64,000 nt of DNA from Pratylenchus scribneri. Its lineage: Eukaryota; Nematoda; Chromadorea; Rhabditida; Pratylenchidae. Below the pieces are notes generated by a model. It had not been told where the DNA came from. It made no database searches and saw only the letters and a list, made by a program, of their open reading frames with translations. Shown one piece after another: positions 1 to 12,354 of the stretch; within the stretch, counting starts at the first letter, position 1, and each line of letters starts with the position of its first letter. The stretch is from NCBI GenBank assembly GCA_030063045.1, contig JAQSEB010000203.1:1-64000 (forward strand), read 5' to 3'. The translations under genes and the position numbers were made by a program.

Positions 1-189
1 ACTCATCCAGGCCCAAAAGTGGTTTGAGTAAATTTGGTTGTGAAAAGAACCATAAAATGTTGTTGAAACCTATTTTCTGCAAAATATATGTTATAATAAA
101 TATATTGGAAATTTGGCATTTCCTAAATTGTCTAGAGGCCTTTGGCTTTGCAATTTTGGAAATCTTCGGTTTCGGGGTAACCTTGAAAG

Positions 190-470
190 TTGAGAAAGGC
201 ACCATTTTATTCGGCATAGTTGATTTAGTCTATGAAATTTCAGACTCGAAATAAAACTTAGGCAAAATGTAAAACCAAAACCGGTTTGGGTTTAAAAAAT
301 GGTTCAGCATTTCAAAAAAGTTCAAATTGGTTTAAAATTAAAATTTTAAAGACTAAATCGAGCACAAGTCAAATGAGCCTATTCGCAAGACTCTTGGTTG
401 CCTAGAACCCTAAAAGTCGATATTTCCAAAATAAGACCTATGGGCAATTCCGGAAATATCCAATTTCCAA
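190..470. repeat. Interspersed repeat family R1, one copy
   Basis: Contains a stretch around GTCGATTTAGTCTATGAAAT followed by an AAACCGGTTTGGGT block. Related copies occur near 5265-5560, 18060-18310, 27000-27085, 27935-28060 and 28385-28630, some inverted. Diverged and non-coding. Occupies the left edge, where the next PIP-kinase exon was not found. Confidence 0.5.
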
Positions 471-630
471 GATTGCCCAAAATATGTTTATTATTTAAAT
501 TTTTGATATTGCTTTTTTTTGGGAATTCTTAAAATCCGAACAGTTCGTTTAGCCAAAATTTTTATGGCATAAAAAGTGCAAATATTTCTATTTCATATTT
601 TAATATTTTATTGGCCATAAATGAGCCAAC

Positions 631-2466
631 CTGAATGCTATAAATGCCACAATATTTTATCAGAAATGAATTCCCATTTTCGGCCATATATTCCGCATAT
701 GCCGACAAATTTTTCATCAATATTTCATGCTCTTTGACTTGAAGGACGAGACTTTTGAGGAAAAATTGTTCATCAGAACTTCGTAGAAATGTGGAGCCAC
801 CTTCGCCCGGATTCACAAATCCTTTGAGGGCTTCAATTGTTAGCGAATTCTGCAAATTGGGGATTTTATGCATAATATTAAATTTAATTTAAATTATATA
901 TTTTATAATCCCAAAATACCGGGGACTAAAGTTGGTTCGGGGCGAGAGTGGGCCTAAACTCTCGCCCCGGGCCTTCGCCGGGAGCCTAAGCCCCCAGTGG
1001 CCCTAGGACGGGATTGGGATTAGTTGACTTGACTTTATTAAATATATTTATCTGTTGTTCGGAAAAATGTGATAGAACGTCGGAAATGTGTTGGGGAAGT
1101 GGGGGAAAAAGGGAACAAAAAAGTGAACCATTAATGGGGAATTGGGCTGGTTTAAAAAGGCAGATTGGGGCAATGTTGATTGATAGGGTAAACGGGCGAT
1201 TAGGCAAAAAGTGGGGTTACAGTAGGATGAATAGGAAAAGCCCTTTTAGGCAAAATATTGGCATTGACAATATTATTCGCATTTAAATTAAATTGATATA
1301 ATATTGGTATTTTCTAGATGATAAAAAACATAAATAATTTGTATTCCCGATAGAAAAAATTTGTAAACCGAGAATCGACATGGTACCCGGGAATTTTCCG
1401 AACTGGGTTTTGGCATTTTTTTAGAAAATCTCAAACCGACGTTCCGACTGAGTTACCACATCGATATTTTCGGTATTGATAAAAGCTCTTTGGGCATTTA
1501 AATTTAAGTTACAATTTTTCTTTTGAGTCAATTTTTGGTCTTTAATTTTAGATATTTTGGATCGGTACATCTTAATTATCTGTATCCAGAATTTTTTTTA
1601 TGAAGTCACCCCTATAGATGATTAAGGTTAGCGTTACAGATACTTAAGAAGATAACCTATCCCCTAAAGACCCTAACCCCATATAGAATGACCGTGGGGG
1701 TTACCGTTGTTTTTCCTTTGATGAATCAAAAAATCTGGGAACAGCTAATTAAGAAGCACCTTTGATCTAATCAGATTATTTTTATTGGAAATTGCCCAAT
1801 TTGACGCGAGGCCAACTTGTCGCCATTTATAATGTTATAAGTTATATGTTATAATAAATGGCGGTAAGTTGGCCCTGCGGCAACTTGTGAGGTCAGCCCA
1901 TTTTATTTGCCTAATATAACTTTCAAATAATAACCCTAATTAAATTTCTAAATAATGCAAAAATCCACGTACAAAATATCTGGCCGGTTTAATTCCAAAA
2001 GTGTCCCTTAATTGTACAAAAATTTGTGGAGCATATTCCTTGAACAAATATTTGCTTTTGTTGTAGACAAAATGGAATTCCTTAATTTCAGCTGCTCCAG
2101 CTCCAATGGAAGTTGCCATTGCCATATGTTGTTCTTGTTTTCTTTTTCCCCATTCAAATTCAGAGGACAATAGATGATCATTTTTGACAAGAATTAATGC
2201 CTCACGAATGACTTCAGAGGAAATGTCTAATAAAAATTATTTTTATATATTTTTTATATATTATTTTCAAATTAATTTTAATTAATTAAATATAATCTAA
2301 GAAATTATTAATATTAATAAATAATATAAAAATATTTTAATTTCACAGTAAAAATTAATATTATAAAATCACCTTCATCTTGAGGATCGGTTCTTCCATT
2401 TCCATTGATCGTAGAAAATATTGAAGAGAAAATATAAATAAATAGAATGTTAATTCGGAAATACAT
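631..2466 (-). CDS. Secreted PIP-kinase-like protein, 5' part (runs off left edge)
   Basis: Three exons join in phase: 2466-2373, 2226-1973, 849-631 (189 codons); the rest lies left of the window. Exon 1 encodes a classic signal peptide: Met, Arg4, a hydrophobic core at about residues 5-20, then polar NGNGRTD. Exons 2 and 3 match the N-lobe of phosphatidylinositol phosphate kinases: the FKEYAPQIFVQLRDTFGI block, then a glycine-rich GEGGSTFLRSSDEQFFLKS stretch carrying the likely ATP-binding lysine, then a YAEYMAENGNSFLIKYCGIY block (family: YxxHxxxNxxSLLxxxxGxY). Family members phosphorylate PI4P or PI5P at the inner membrane surface and normally lack a signal peptide, so this architecture is odd. 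The catalytic loop and activation segment are not visible, so activity cannot be judged. Start chosen as the only upstream ATG giving a signal peptide in phase. Fold assignment fairly sure; secretion and enzyme activity are inference. Confidence 0.7.
898..1285 (+). mobile_element. MITE family A, copy 1
   Basis: Non-coding element inside the second PIP-kinase intron. It shares ordered blocks (GGTTCGGGGCGAGAGTG, TCTGTTGTTCGG, GGTTTAAAAAGGCAGATTGG, TAGGATGAATAGG, GGCATTGACA) with copies at about 8860-9150 (same strand) and 10311-10646 (opposite strand). No transposase seen, so probably a non-autonomous DNA element. The rest of this intron (1286-1972) holds diffuse repeats only. Confidence 0.55.
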
Positions 2467-2873
2467 TGCCAATGTCTTTACTCTTTATGTTAATCTTTTT
2501 TTTTAAATTATAAATTATTTTAGTTCGGGGTCCTCATATAGAGGCAAGAGTCACATCCATTCATATTCCCTCCCCTTCTTTCCATGCCGATGAAAATCTC
2601 CCACAAATGTGACCCATAAGCCATAACCCTGAGAGTTTATAGACAAAATGCACCCTTGGAGGTATGTACGAATATTGGCAGTAAACTTGATCCGTTTGAA
2701 TTTATTTTTATGGGTTGAATAGAGGAACGAATTATCTATCCAAAAGTATAAAATCATTTTATATTAATTTGGAGCCAATCCAAATTTAATTTCTTAAGTG
2801 TTTTTCATCAAGACACTATCGAATTTTTACAAAAGAGATTTGCCATTTTGTTGTCGAGACAATGATAAAAAAT

Positions 2874-3292
2874 TTAAGCTAAGTTTACACAAACGGAGCC
2901 AAAAAAATTTTTCTCTCTGACCAAAAAGAAAAAAATTTTTATAACAAAAAATAGAGCAGACTTTACTGCATCGGATAGTAAATTTTTAAATATTTCTGAC
3001 GAGTAGAAAAATTATTAGAATTTTTGGAGCCAATGCGGAGCCAACGATTCAAATTGATTTGAATCGTTGGCTCCGGCGTTGGCCTAGCCGTTGGCTCCAA
3101 AAATTCTATCAATTTTTCTATTCGTCAGAAAATCATCAAATTATACTATCCGATGCACTAGTCTGCTCTATTTTTTGGTATAAAAATTATTTTTTTTTTG
3201 GTTAGAGAGAAAAATTTTTTGTAGGTCACCAAAAATCCTACTCCTCTTGGAGCCAACGCATTGGCTCCGTTTGTGTAAACGTAGCTTTACGA
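2874..3292. mobile_element. Foldback (long inverted-repeat) element
   Basis: Arms are near-complementary: the left begins TAAGCTAAGTTTACACAAAC and the right ends GTTTGTGTAAACGTAGCTTTA, with GGAGCCAA blocks repeated inside and a central palindrome near 3046-3075. No coding potential. It is the only clear structure in the 2467-4133 gap between the two left-hand genes. Confidence 0.7.
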
Positions 3293-4133
3293 AAAATCGA
3301 GTTTTCATTTTCATTTCACAAGATAAAAAAATAAAAATACATTCTTTCAACTCATTTTAGTTAATTCAGCCAAAAAATACTTTAATTACTAAATAAAGTA
3401 TGCGGACAGACATCATTGACTCTCCTCAAAGGAAAAAACTAGGGAGAGAGTAGAGAGGACGAGGGAGATGGCTAGTGGCTATTTGTTAGCAACACTCTCT
3501 CAAAATCAATAATTGTATAATGTGTGGGGTGGGTGACGACCATTTTGAGGAATTATAGAAGGTGGTTCTCATTCTTACTCACTTTTTCAGCAATCTTAAT
3601 TCATTCCATTTTTAGTATTAATTTTTTAAAATTATTTCCTTATATTTGCGTATTTAAGAATAGAGATCGAAGAGGCACCGAATCCCGCGCGGTATTTTGC
3701 ATATAATATCTCTGTTATTCTGTAGAGCCTAATTTCTGGAATCTGGATTAAAAATTCATATGAAATTCCAAAGCCCATATAACCTTTTTGCCGGTCTCTA
3801 ATTTAAAAATAGGGTTTTTAAAGAAAATTTGGCCCCCATAAATTTGATATAGGTAAATAAAATTGCAGCTATTCCATAATTCCGTTTTCACTCCCAAAAA
3901 ATTAATTCATTATTAGCCGTCTGATTGAACATAAGAATATTTATTTCTCAAATATCAATATGGCATAGTATTAAGCAAATTTTATCATTTTTTATAAATC
4001 ACTTAATATAATAGGTAAATAAATTAACATTTAATCTAATTTATTCATTAGGAAATAAAATGATTTTATTTTTACATTATAATTATAAGATAAATACATA
4101 TCTATATATTAAAATATTTTTCAACTTCAAAAA

Positions 4134-7100
4134 ATGCAATTTGATGACCTAATTTCTTCACTAAAATTCCTCAATAGACGCCAATTATTGCGTTTTTGTT
4201 TGACAAATCGCTTTACTTTCAACATTGTGGAGAACAATTTCGCCGAATGGCCAGCTATCTATTGTGAATTTTCAATTGTGCATAAAGGCAACAATGAAGA
4301 GGCGGACGCGGAAAAGAGGTACGATGCACACTTAATTGTCATTGCTAGAGGGAATATTTTAAATTTTGCCCTATTTTTATATTTGATTTTGATGAGAAAA
4401 GCAATGCAGATAAAACATAAATTGAGCATTTATATTCATGTTTTTGACTAATTTTTAGACCTACAGTATTTTACCTATTTTGAGATTCCCGAAATATATT
4501 TTGGTAACTTTCAAAGAAATTTTGCGATTTTTGCGAATCCCAAATTTTTTGGTATTTATGAAGTCTGCATCCTCTTTTTGAGTCGAATGTGAAAATGCGA
4601 AGAATCAAAGCACTGCCCCCCCCCCCCACCCTTTGTCATCAGGACTAAGTTTAGGTAGGGTCATTAAGGGTTACCTGGAATGTTATACTATCCATGATTG
4701 ACCCTACTTAACCCTAACCTTAATCCAGTGATGACCCAAAGAGGTTGGAGGTTGGACCCTTCACTTTTTCTCTTCACAACCTAAAAGATGATACAAACTC
4801 CATAAATACCAATTTTTTTAGTCCAACTTTTAATAATTTATTTAAAAATATTTATTAATAGTTAATACTAACAGTTGGCATATTTGTGATGAAGAAAATA
4901 AATACAAAAATTTTCAAAAAATATACCATTTAAATTTATTTAGATTCAATAAGGACGATTTATGCCATTCTCCAACTTCTGAATTCTATATGGAATTGAA
5001 TGCGTTGAATTGTGATTGTGAGCAACTGCTCTCAATAAATATCAACAATTTGTGCACATATAAATTGGTGCTCAATTGCGATTGTGAGGAGAAATTATTT
5101 TTGGAGAAATTCGGCGGTGGTGAAAATGAAGAATATTTTGAATTAGAAAAATATGCAAATTGTAAATATGATTGGCATTTAATGAAGGACCCTATTTCGG
5201 AGGTGAATTCATTCGTTATTTTATATATGTCACAGTAAATTTTGTAAATCTCTGATTCTTGAAAAACCCAGAGATTTGAGAATAGGCTCTTTCGACTCAG
5301 ATTGGTCGATTTAGTCTATGAAATTTCAATTTCAGAACAGTAAACAGGCTTAGGGAAAAGTTAAAAAGCTAAAACCGGTTTGGGTCAAGTAACGGTTCAA
5401 TTTTTCACAACAAGCTGAACCGTCTGAAATTACATAGACTAAAGCTGAGTCGTGCGCCTATTTTAGAGTCACCAGATTGCTGAAATTTCCAAAATTTACT
5501 AGCCCAGCATCTAGCAAATTCCGACATTTCCAACAAAGCCGATTTGGGAAATCGGCCGAGTACAATTTGCCAGTACTGATTTTTTTCTTACCTTCTCAGA
5601 TCCCAAAATTTCGCCAATATGATTACCGTGTAGCCCGTCTAATGCGTCAGCAACCACACGAGAAAAAATGTTGTCAAATTTTTGCACACCAAATTCACGA
5701 CCACCATAGCCGTAAAGCAATTGCCAAAGAATTTATATTCGAACATAGGAGAAAACAACAAATAAATGAGAAAGGTACAAAATAAGAAAAATAATTTCAG
5801 AATTATTTTTAAATTATTAGATAAGATATTTAAAAACAAATAAGAGCGTATTTATAATATAAACCTATCACATTTTTCAGTTTTTTCAACCAAAAATATT
5901 TTATAAAAATATCTATTTCGAAAATTTGATTAAAAATAGTTATGATATTTTAATAAATTCCAATATATAATTTCATCCAAAAATATTTATTATTCCCAAT
6001 AAATAATTATTAAAGCATTTTGGAATTATTTTAATTAAATTAAAACCATTTTGGTTAATTTTAGCCGAATTTTATAGTATATAATTTTTTATTTAGATTC
6101 GGCATTTCGCAAAAAAAAATAATTTATTCTCTTTCGGCAAAAAAAGCCACCTATAAAAATAAGAAAAATTGTGATACTGATGAATGATAATTCAATTCCA
6201 ATTAAAATAAAAAATATACAATCTTGTTAATTATTATATATTTTATAATTACAGGAGAATTTCATTGCCCAATGGCTGTATTAAAACGTACGATAAATTT
6301 TTCAAAATTAATCGCCCATTTAAAGGTTATAATAAAATAATTTCCTAAAATTCCATTTTTGCAGATGAATTTTGTGAAAATTTATAAATTTCGCCTCCAG
6401 CAACAGCAAACAGACTTATTTATTGAAAATTATAATGGAGATGACGGTAATAACGACGAGGAAGGCCAATATTTTGGAGCAGCGGTAAAATATTTTAACT
6501 AAATAGATTCATAAAAATTGTGTTAATCTAATTATAAAGTCATTTTAAATTGAAATCACTTATGAAAGAATTATATTTTTTACTTTTACCGACAAAACAG
6601 TTTTTGACTTCTAATAAATCAGACACCAGTTATGACACAACAAAACTTCTACCATTTTGTAGAACTAATCGAGATTCATCAAATGGTATATATAATTTGC
6701 CATGATTTGAGCCCAAAATTAAAGCAGATAAAGCCAAAAACTGTAAAAATGGTTTATGCGGCTTAACGCGTTTTATTTTTGATCAAAACCTGAAATTTTA
6801 TATAGCATCTATACTTCTCGATGAGATCTACAAATATAAAATGGTATATTGCAGTTTTCAAAAATTTGTCAATGGATTTTGGAGAATGGAAAAATTACAA
6901 ATGCTACTTCATGCATTGTTGATGTTAATTTAATGGAAGAATTACTGCAGAATTTGATGGGAAATGATGAAATTATTAACAAGCAGAAAATTCTACTATT
7001 TAATTCCATTGGAAAATGCGGCCATTTACAATTGCTTTTCAATAATTGTTAGTCAATTTAATCGACTAAATTTATTATTCAATTTGAACTTTTAAAAAAT

Positions 7101-10100
7101 GTTGCACACTAATCAGATCAAAACATACTGTTTTAGTGCTGACGTTTTAACTCCTCCGATTTTTACGAATCATAAAACTCTGCAAAGAACAAACCATTTT
7201 TAATGCAATCTTGATTTCATTTTATAGAGAGCTCTTCGGCTCTATTGAATATATAATGAATTATGAAGAGTTCGTTATCCTCTCAATTACATGATAAAAA
7301 TTATTGGTACTTTTCTGTTTTGTGACACCCCCACCAAAAATGATGAAAATCACACCACAGGGGTAATTTTGAGCGTAGAACACGAATCTGAGTTTATTTT
7401 TTGCCAATCACTTCAATGACTTGAGCTAGGTGCAATTTAAAATTGAAAAAGTGAAGGGTCCCCCTATGGGTCGAAATTCGAAAAAATTTCGAAATTTTTT
7501 TCTTGGCCATATTATAGTTCATTCGGTGTGTTACGATGAGAGGAGCACGAATCTACCATTAGTTTCTCATACAACTCAAAATTAATCACATGTAATTCTA
7601 AGATTTTGGCTTAGGATTAAGACTTAGGCTAGAACTAATAAGGCTCAGGGCTTGGAACAAAGGAATATTAAAGTTTTCCAAAGTATTGCCTGAGCTTAAT
7701 TTCAAGTGCAGATTCGTGTTCTACGCTCAAAATTACCCCTAGGATGTGATTTTCATCATTTTTGTTAGGGGTGTAACAAAACAGAAAAGTACCAAATTAT
7801 TTTTCAATTTTTGACTTGAAGTCAATAAGTATTTTTTAAAAAACTTATTTCCACCATCTATTCAATAGAGCTCGAATAGTTTTTTTCCAAGATAAGATAC
7901 CTAGATTTGATCAAATAGTTACTTCCTAAAGTCGCCGACACTTTTTACATTTCCCATTGTAATCAGATAAAAGCAGAAAATGGGAAAATTTATTGTTGCT
8001 CTCAAAAATGCCAGAAATGCTACTTAAAAATCCATTGATGATCACATTTGACTGCACAATTCCTATCAAACATTTTAAAACGGTAAATTTCAAATAAAAA
8101 GTGTATAAATTCTTTTTTCAAAGATAAAAAATTTACTCCAAACATACAATCCACAGCATGATCATCGTCGGCTTTTGATTATTGAACAACAAAAAAATTT
8201 TAATATTACTGAAAAATTAATCAATGTATGCAATTTCAATTCTGAAAGTGAGTAAAATTTTTTTTCAGAAATTTTTCAACTCTAAAGCAACAAACACATA
8301 TTTTTTGCTTATCTATGATCATCTCACGAAAGATAAAAAATTTGATGAGCAAAAATATTTCAACCCGGTGACAAATGAATATTTGCGCATAATGCCTGCA
8401 TATAGGTGAGTATATTTTAAAATTTATTAATTTTTTAAAATCTATGCATTCTATTAAATCACAAAAATGAATTTATAAAAAATTCGAAAAATTTGTACAA
8501 AAATTGCGGATCGACACTTACGGAGGAAATGATTTGTTGCCGCTGGTGGTAAAGCTATTGTGGCATTGATTATAGCATTTTATTAGGTCCAAAATTAGCT
8601 ACAAAATAATACCAAAAACATTAGCCAATGTTGAATATACACCGAGTTATTGACAAAAAACCGTTGGTTTAATTCAAACTATGTGTTTGGCCGTTTTTTC
8701 GCCATAATTAGGTGAATATTCAAAATTTGCCAAACCTTTTGATGTCATTTTAAGGCTAATTTTATGCCGAATAAAATACTATAAACAATGCCACAGCAGC
8801 TTTACCACCATCGGTACCAGACCATTGTCGTAATACGAAATTTGTGTCAGAATATTCCTAGGCTCCCCCCAGTCTTTCGCCGAGGCTCCCAGGTCCCAGT
8901 GGTCCAAAAACGCCATAAGGATTTGAAGGGAAAAGTAACTTTTTTAAATTATTTTTTATCTGTTGTGCGGGAAAATTGTGATAACAGACCGATGGAAAAA
9001 GTGATGGAAAAGTGAATATATTGTGGGGAAATGAAATGAGCGGGTTTAAAAGGCAGATTGGGGCAAAATTTGATTGATAGGGTGACTGAGCGAGTGGGCT
9101 TACAATAGGATGAATAGGAAAGGCCCTTAGGCATTATTACCATTGACAATTACTTTTATTTCTAGGGCTTCTGTATCCCCAAATTCCAAACAACAATATC
9201 AATCTTAATGTTTAAAAATCTTATAATGAAAGAATTTTGAATGAATAACCAAAAAATACTTCGAAATTTTATATTTCACTTTTCAGTTATTCAATCACAA
9301 ATCACAAAGATTTGGTTCCTGTATATTTTGCAAGATATTCAAAATTATCATCAATTGCTGATAGAGAATTTGAAACATTTTTTGAAATTGTCAAACAAAA
9401 TGTTGCAAACAGAATGCAATTATGTGAAAAGGAAATGGAACGACAAAATATGAATACGGTTGTTATAATTCACATAATAATAAAACTAAAAAATTATGCA
9501 CTTTAACAAGATAAATTAGAAAGAAAAATTGAAAAAATTAATCAAAAAGTAGAAATTATTGAAAAATTCTCAACAGAATAATATATTATAGATTTTTTTT
9601 AAAAAGGGAAATATTTAATTTGGCAAATAAATTATTGAATTGGCAAATAGGATTTTCTGTTTTTGGTTTATAACTTGAACATAACTAGAGGTTTAGGGCT
9701 AGTGTTAGGTTTAGGGCTGGCATGTTGTTGGAATCGTATATAAAAATTGCCTGGCCCAAAATTTCTTGTCCAATAAATGTCCTATTTTAGACCGGTAATA
9801 TATCAGGATTTGGTCTAGAAAAAATCAGATATCCACAGTTCCATTAAATAATCCTATTATAATTATGAATATATATTTTATTTTTATGTAATTAATTTTA
9901 TTATTATTAGAATGACCTACGTTCATGGATAACTGTTATGGATAATGTGGACAATTTACTTGTTTCTTCTGATGGAGATGATGCATTAATTTGCTCATTT
10001 TCTGCATTTTTGGCAAGAATTTTCCCGACAGAATTCTCTCTAAATATAGATGGTTTAAAGAGAAATGAAGGACGAAATGATGACAACGAATTATACAATG

Positions 10101-10144
10101 CAGATTCCATTATGAACTTCCGAATAAAACTTTTGCCTCCCTAA
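4134..10144 (+). CDS. Unrecognised 587-residue protein with F-box-like N-terminus
   Basis: Eleven exons keep phase: 4134-4318, 4944-5202, 5600-5774, 6255-6325, 6365-6484, 6855-7047, 7967-8082, 8124-8225, 8269-8405, 9287-9458, 9911-10144 (588 codons with TAA). Residues 1-40 (LISSLKFLNRRQLLRFCLTN.., then FNIVENNF) resemble nematode F-box starts. A Cys-rich stretch follows (NCDCEQ, NCDCEEK, ANCKYDW), then a basic His-rich segment, an acidic DDGNNDEEG linker and a helical C-terminal half I do not recognise. The final two junctions are least sure: a possible extra exon near 9508-9550 would encode KLERKIEKINQK. The gene could also be two genes joined by me, split after 5202. Introns hold three mobile elements. 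Confidence 0.55.
7302..7797. mobile_element. Foldback element, TTGGTACTTTTCTG termini
   Basis: Left end TTGGTACTTTTCTGTTTTGT is complementary to the right end, and the inner arms (hydrophobic-run CACACC..GGGGTAATTTTGAGCG and its complement) also pair. Lies entirely in the intron between exons 6855-7047 and 7967-8082 of the 587-residue gene. Non-coding. Confidence 0.7.
8506..8858. mobile_element. Palindromic MITE family B, diverged copy
   Basis: Arms carry GACACTTACGGAGGAAATGA and an inverted partner around GACCATTGTCGTAATAC. Internal blocks (TGGTAAAGCT, TTATTAGG..AAAATTAGCTACAAAAT, AAAACCGTTG) match the copy split by the hAT element at 14297-17558. Older than that copy, to judge by mismatches. 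Lies in an intron, directly followed by a MITE family A copy. Confidence 0.6.
8860..9150 (+). mobile_element. MITE family A, copy 2
   Basis: Shares TCTGTTGTGCGGGAAAATTG, GGTTTAAAAGGCAGATTGGG and TAGGATGAATAGGAAAGGCC with the copy at 898-1285, in the same order and strand. Non-coding; in an intron of the 587-residue gene. Confidence 0.6.
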
Positions 10145-10310
10145 ATTTTCCGATTGATTGGGATAAATGTTCTGCTACAATCTTTAATTTAAAGATAAAA
10201 ATTTAGAAACAAATTTGTTATTGCCATAATTAATAAAAATTAGACAAAATAAATTATTTTTCATCAGTGTTATTTTTGATGAATATTTTTTAAATAAATT
10301 CTGTAGGTAA

Positions 10311-10646
10311 ATGTCAATGCCAATGAGGCCTAAGGGCTTCTCCAATTCATCCTACTGTACCCCCATTTTATGCCTAATCGCCCCGTCACCCTATCAATCA
10401 AATATTGCTCCAATCTGCCTTTTTAAACCCAGCCCGATTCCCCACATTAAATGTTCACTTTTCGCCGTTTTTCTACGACACTTTTTTTTACAACGTTCTG
10501 TTATCACATTTTTCCGCACAACAAATAAATATATTTACTAAAGACAAGCCACACAAAACCCAATCCCCATTCTTGGGCCACTCAGCTGGGGGGTTAGGCT
10601 CACTCTCGCCCCGAACCAAACTTAAACCCGATAATTGGGATTATTT
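10311..10646 (-). mobile_element. MITE family A, copy 3 (inverted)
   Basis: Reverse-complement order of the same blocks: TGTCAATGCC, CATCCTACTGTACC, CAATCTGCCTTTTTAAACCC, CCGCACAACAAATAAATAT, CACTCTCGCCCCGAACC. Lies just downstream of the 587-residue gene. The ORFs that cross it are chance readings. Confidence 0.6.
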
Positions 10647-11247
10647 ATAAGTAAAATTTTCAACTATTGACAGCTTTTTTTTTGATATTTTAATGTGAGG
10701 AGGGATTTTTCTATTTTAAAAATATTTTTTTGTTTACTAGAATAAATTTTTGTTTTTTCTAATAACAAAAATCTTTGCCTAACATCATTTCAAAATACAA
10801 ATTTTTTATTCCCATAAGAGCCTGTATTTTGGAATTAAATGTATCCAAATTCGGTACTTATACTGTTTGGGTCTGCTTTTTTGGAGTGAAGGGTCCCCTC
10901 TAACCCAAATTTTTTAGTGTCGAAAAATATTATATTTTTGAGGCCAAATAACTTGGTTAGATATTAGGGCCCATGGTTAGTTTCAGGGTAGACTGAGATT
11001 AGAGGCTCGGTGTCAGGGAATCTTAAAGAAGTCAGATTTGGCCAAGTCATAATACATCAAAAAAGATTATTTTTCGACATGAAAGATTTAGGTAAATTAA
11101 TTCTTTTTTGGGCAAATTAATAGACGCCCATTTAAAATTTAAACTGTTTGTGAAAAATATCTTCCTTATCTTCGGAGTATTGATTTTTTACTTAGAACTA
11201 AAATTGAGATAGACTCCTCTAGATCTATAATTAAATTTTATTCACAG

Positions 11248-11361
11248 CTCTACCAAAAATATCATGACAGTGGATTCTCGGCAGAATATTTTCTACAATA
11301 TCATGGTCCACAATTCGTTGCTGCGCACATTGCAATTTTATTGAATTTTTCATTTATTTAT
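11248..11361 (+). other. Possible orphan exon
   Basis: After a TTCACAG acceptor, an open frame reads LYQKYHDSGFSAEYFLQYHG then PQFVAAHIAILLN, which looks protein-like, with a possible GTTTCA donor. No partner exon was found on either side, so it may be a gene remnant. Confidence 0.2.
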
Positions 11362-11551
11362 GTTTCAATTAAATCCAAGTATTATATTTGTTGCGGCCGA
11401 TTTGGGAAAATTGACTTCTTTCGGGAAATGCAGTTTCTAGTCTGGTCGATTTTGGGGGTCTCGTCTCTTAGGGTACTAATTCAAGAAGCCTATTTCGATT
11501 CTGATGGTCGATTTATAGTATTTTTTCTATTAGAAGCCCATTGTAAATTCT

Positions 11552-12346
11552 GATTTGCGATTGTAATTGTAATTCTGATTTGCGATTGTAATTGTAATTC
11601 TGATTTGCGATTGTAATTATAATTCTGATTTGCGATTGTAATTGTAATTCTGATTTGTAATTGTAATTCTGATTTGTAATTGTAATTCTGATTTGCGATT
11701 GTAATTGTAATTCTGATTTGCGATTGTAATTGTAATTCTGATTTGCGATTGTAATTATAATTCTGATTTGCGATTGTAATTGTAATTCTGATTTGTAATT
11801 GTAATTCTGATTTGCGATTGTAATTGTAATTCTGATTTGCGATTGTAATTGTAATTCTGATTTGTAATTGTAATTCTGATTTGTAATTGTAATTCTGATT
11901 TGCGATTGTAATTGTAATTCTGATTTGTAATTGTAATTCTGATTTGCGATTGTAATTGTAATTCTGATTTGCGATTGTAATTGTAATTCTGATTTGCGAT
12001 TGTAATTATAATTCTGATTTGCGATTGTAATTGTAATTCTGATTTGTAATTGTAATTCTGATTTGCGATTGTAATTGTAATTCTGATTTGTAATTGTAAT
12101 TCTGATTTGCGATTGTAATTGTAATTCTGATTTGTAATTGTAATTCTGATTTGCGATTGTAATTGTAATTCTGATTTGCGATTGTAATTGTAAATTCTGA
12201 TTTGCGATTGTAATTGTAAATTCTGATTTGCGATTGTAATTGTAAATTCTGATTTGCGATTGTAATTGTAAATTCTGATTTGCGATTGTAATTGTAAATT
12301 CTGATTTGTAATTGTTCTGATTTATAATTGTAAATTCTGATGTTAT
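11552..12346. repeat. Minisatellite, 19/25-bp units
   Basis: Tandem array of TCTGATTTGCGATTGTAATTG.. (25 bp) intermixed with a 19-bp short form TCTGATTTGTAATTGTAAT that lacks GCGATTGTAA-type sequence, and ending in 26-bp units with one extra A. The long and short forms recur in repeated blocks, which suggests duplication of higher-order units. Confidence 0.9.
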
Positions 12347-12354
12347 AGATTGTT

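Noticed and set aside
9507..9583. KLERKIEKINQK coiled-coil fragment as the 3' end of the 587-residue gene
   Set aside because: It needs a one-base carry that fits only an alternative donor inside the previous exon; the exon at 9911-10144 joins directly in phase, so it was left as an option only.
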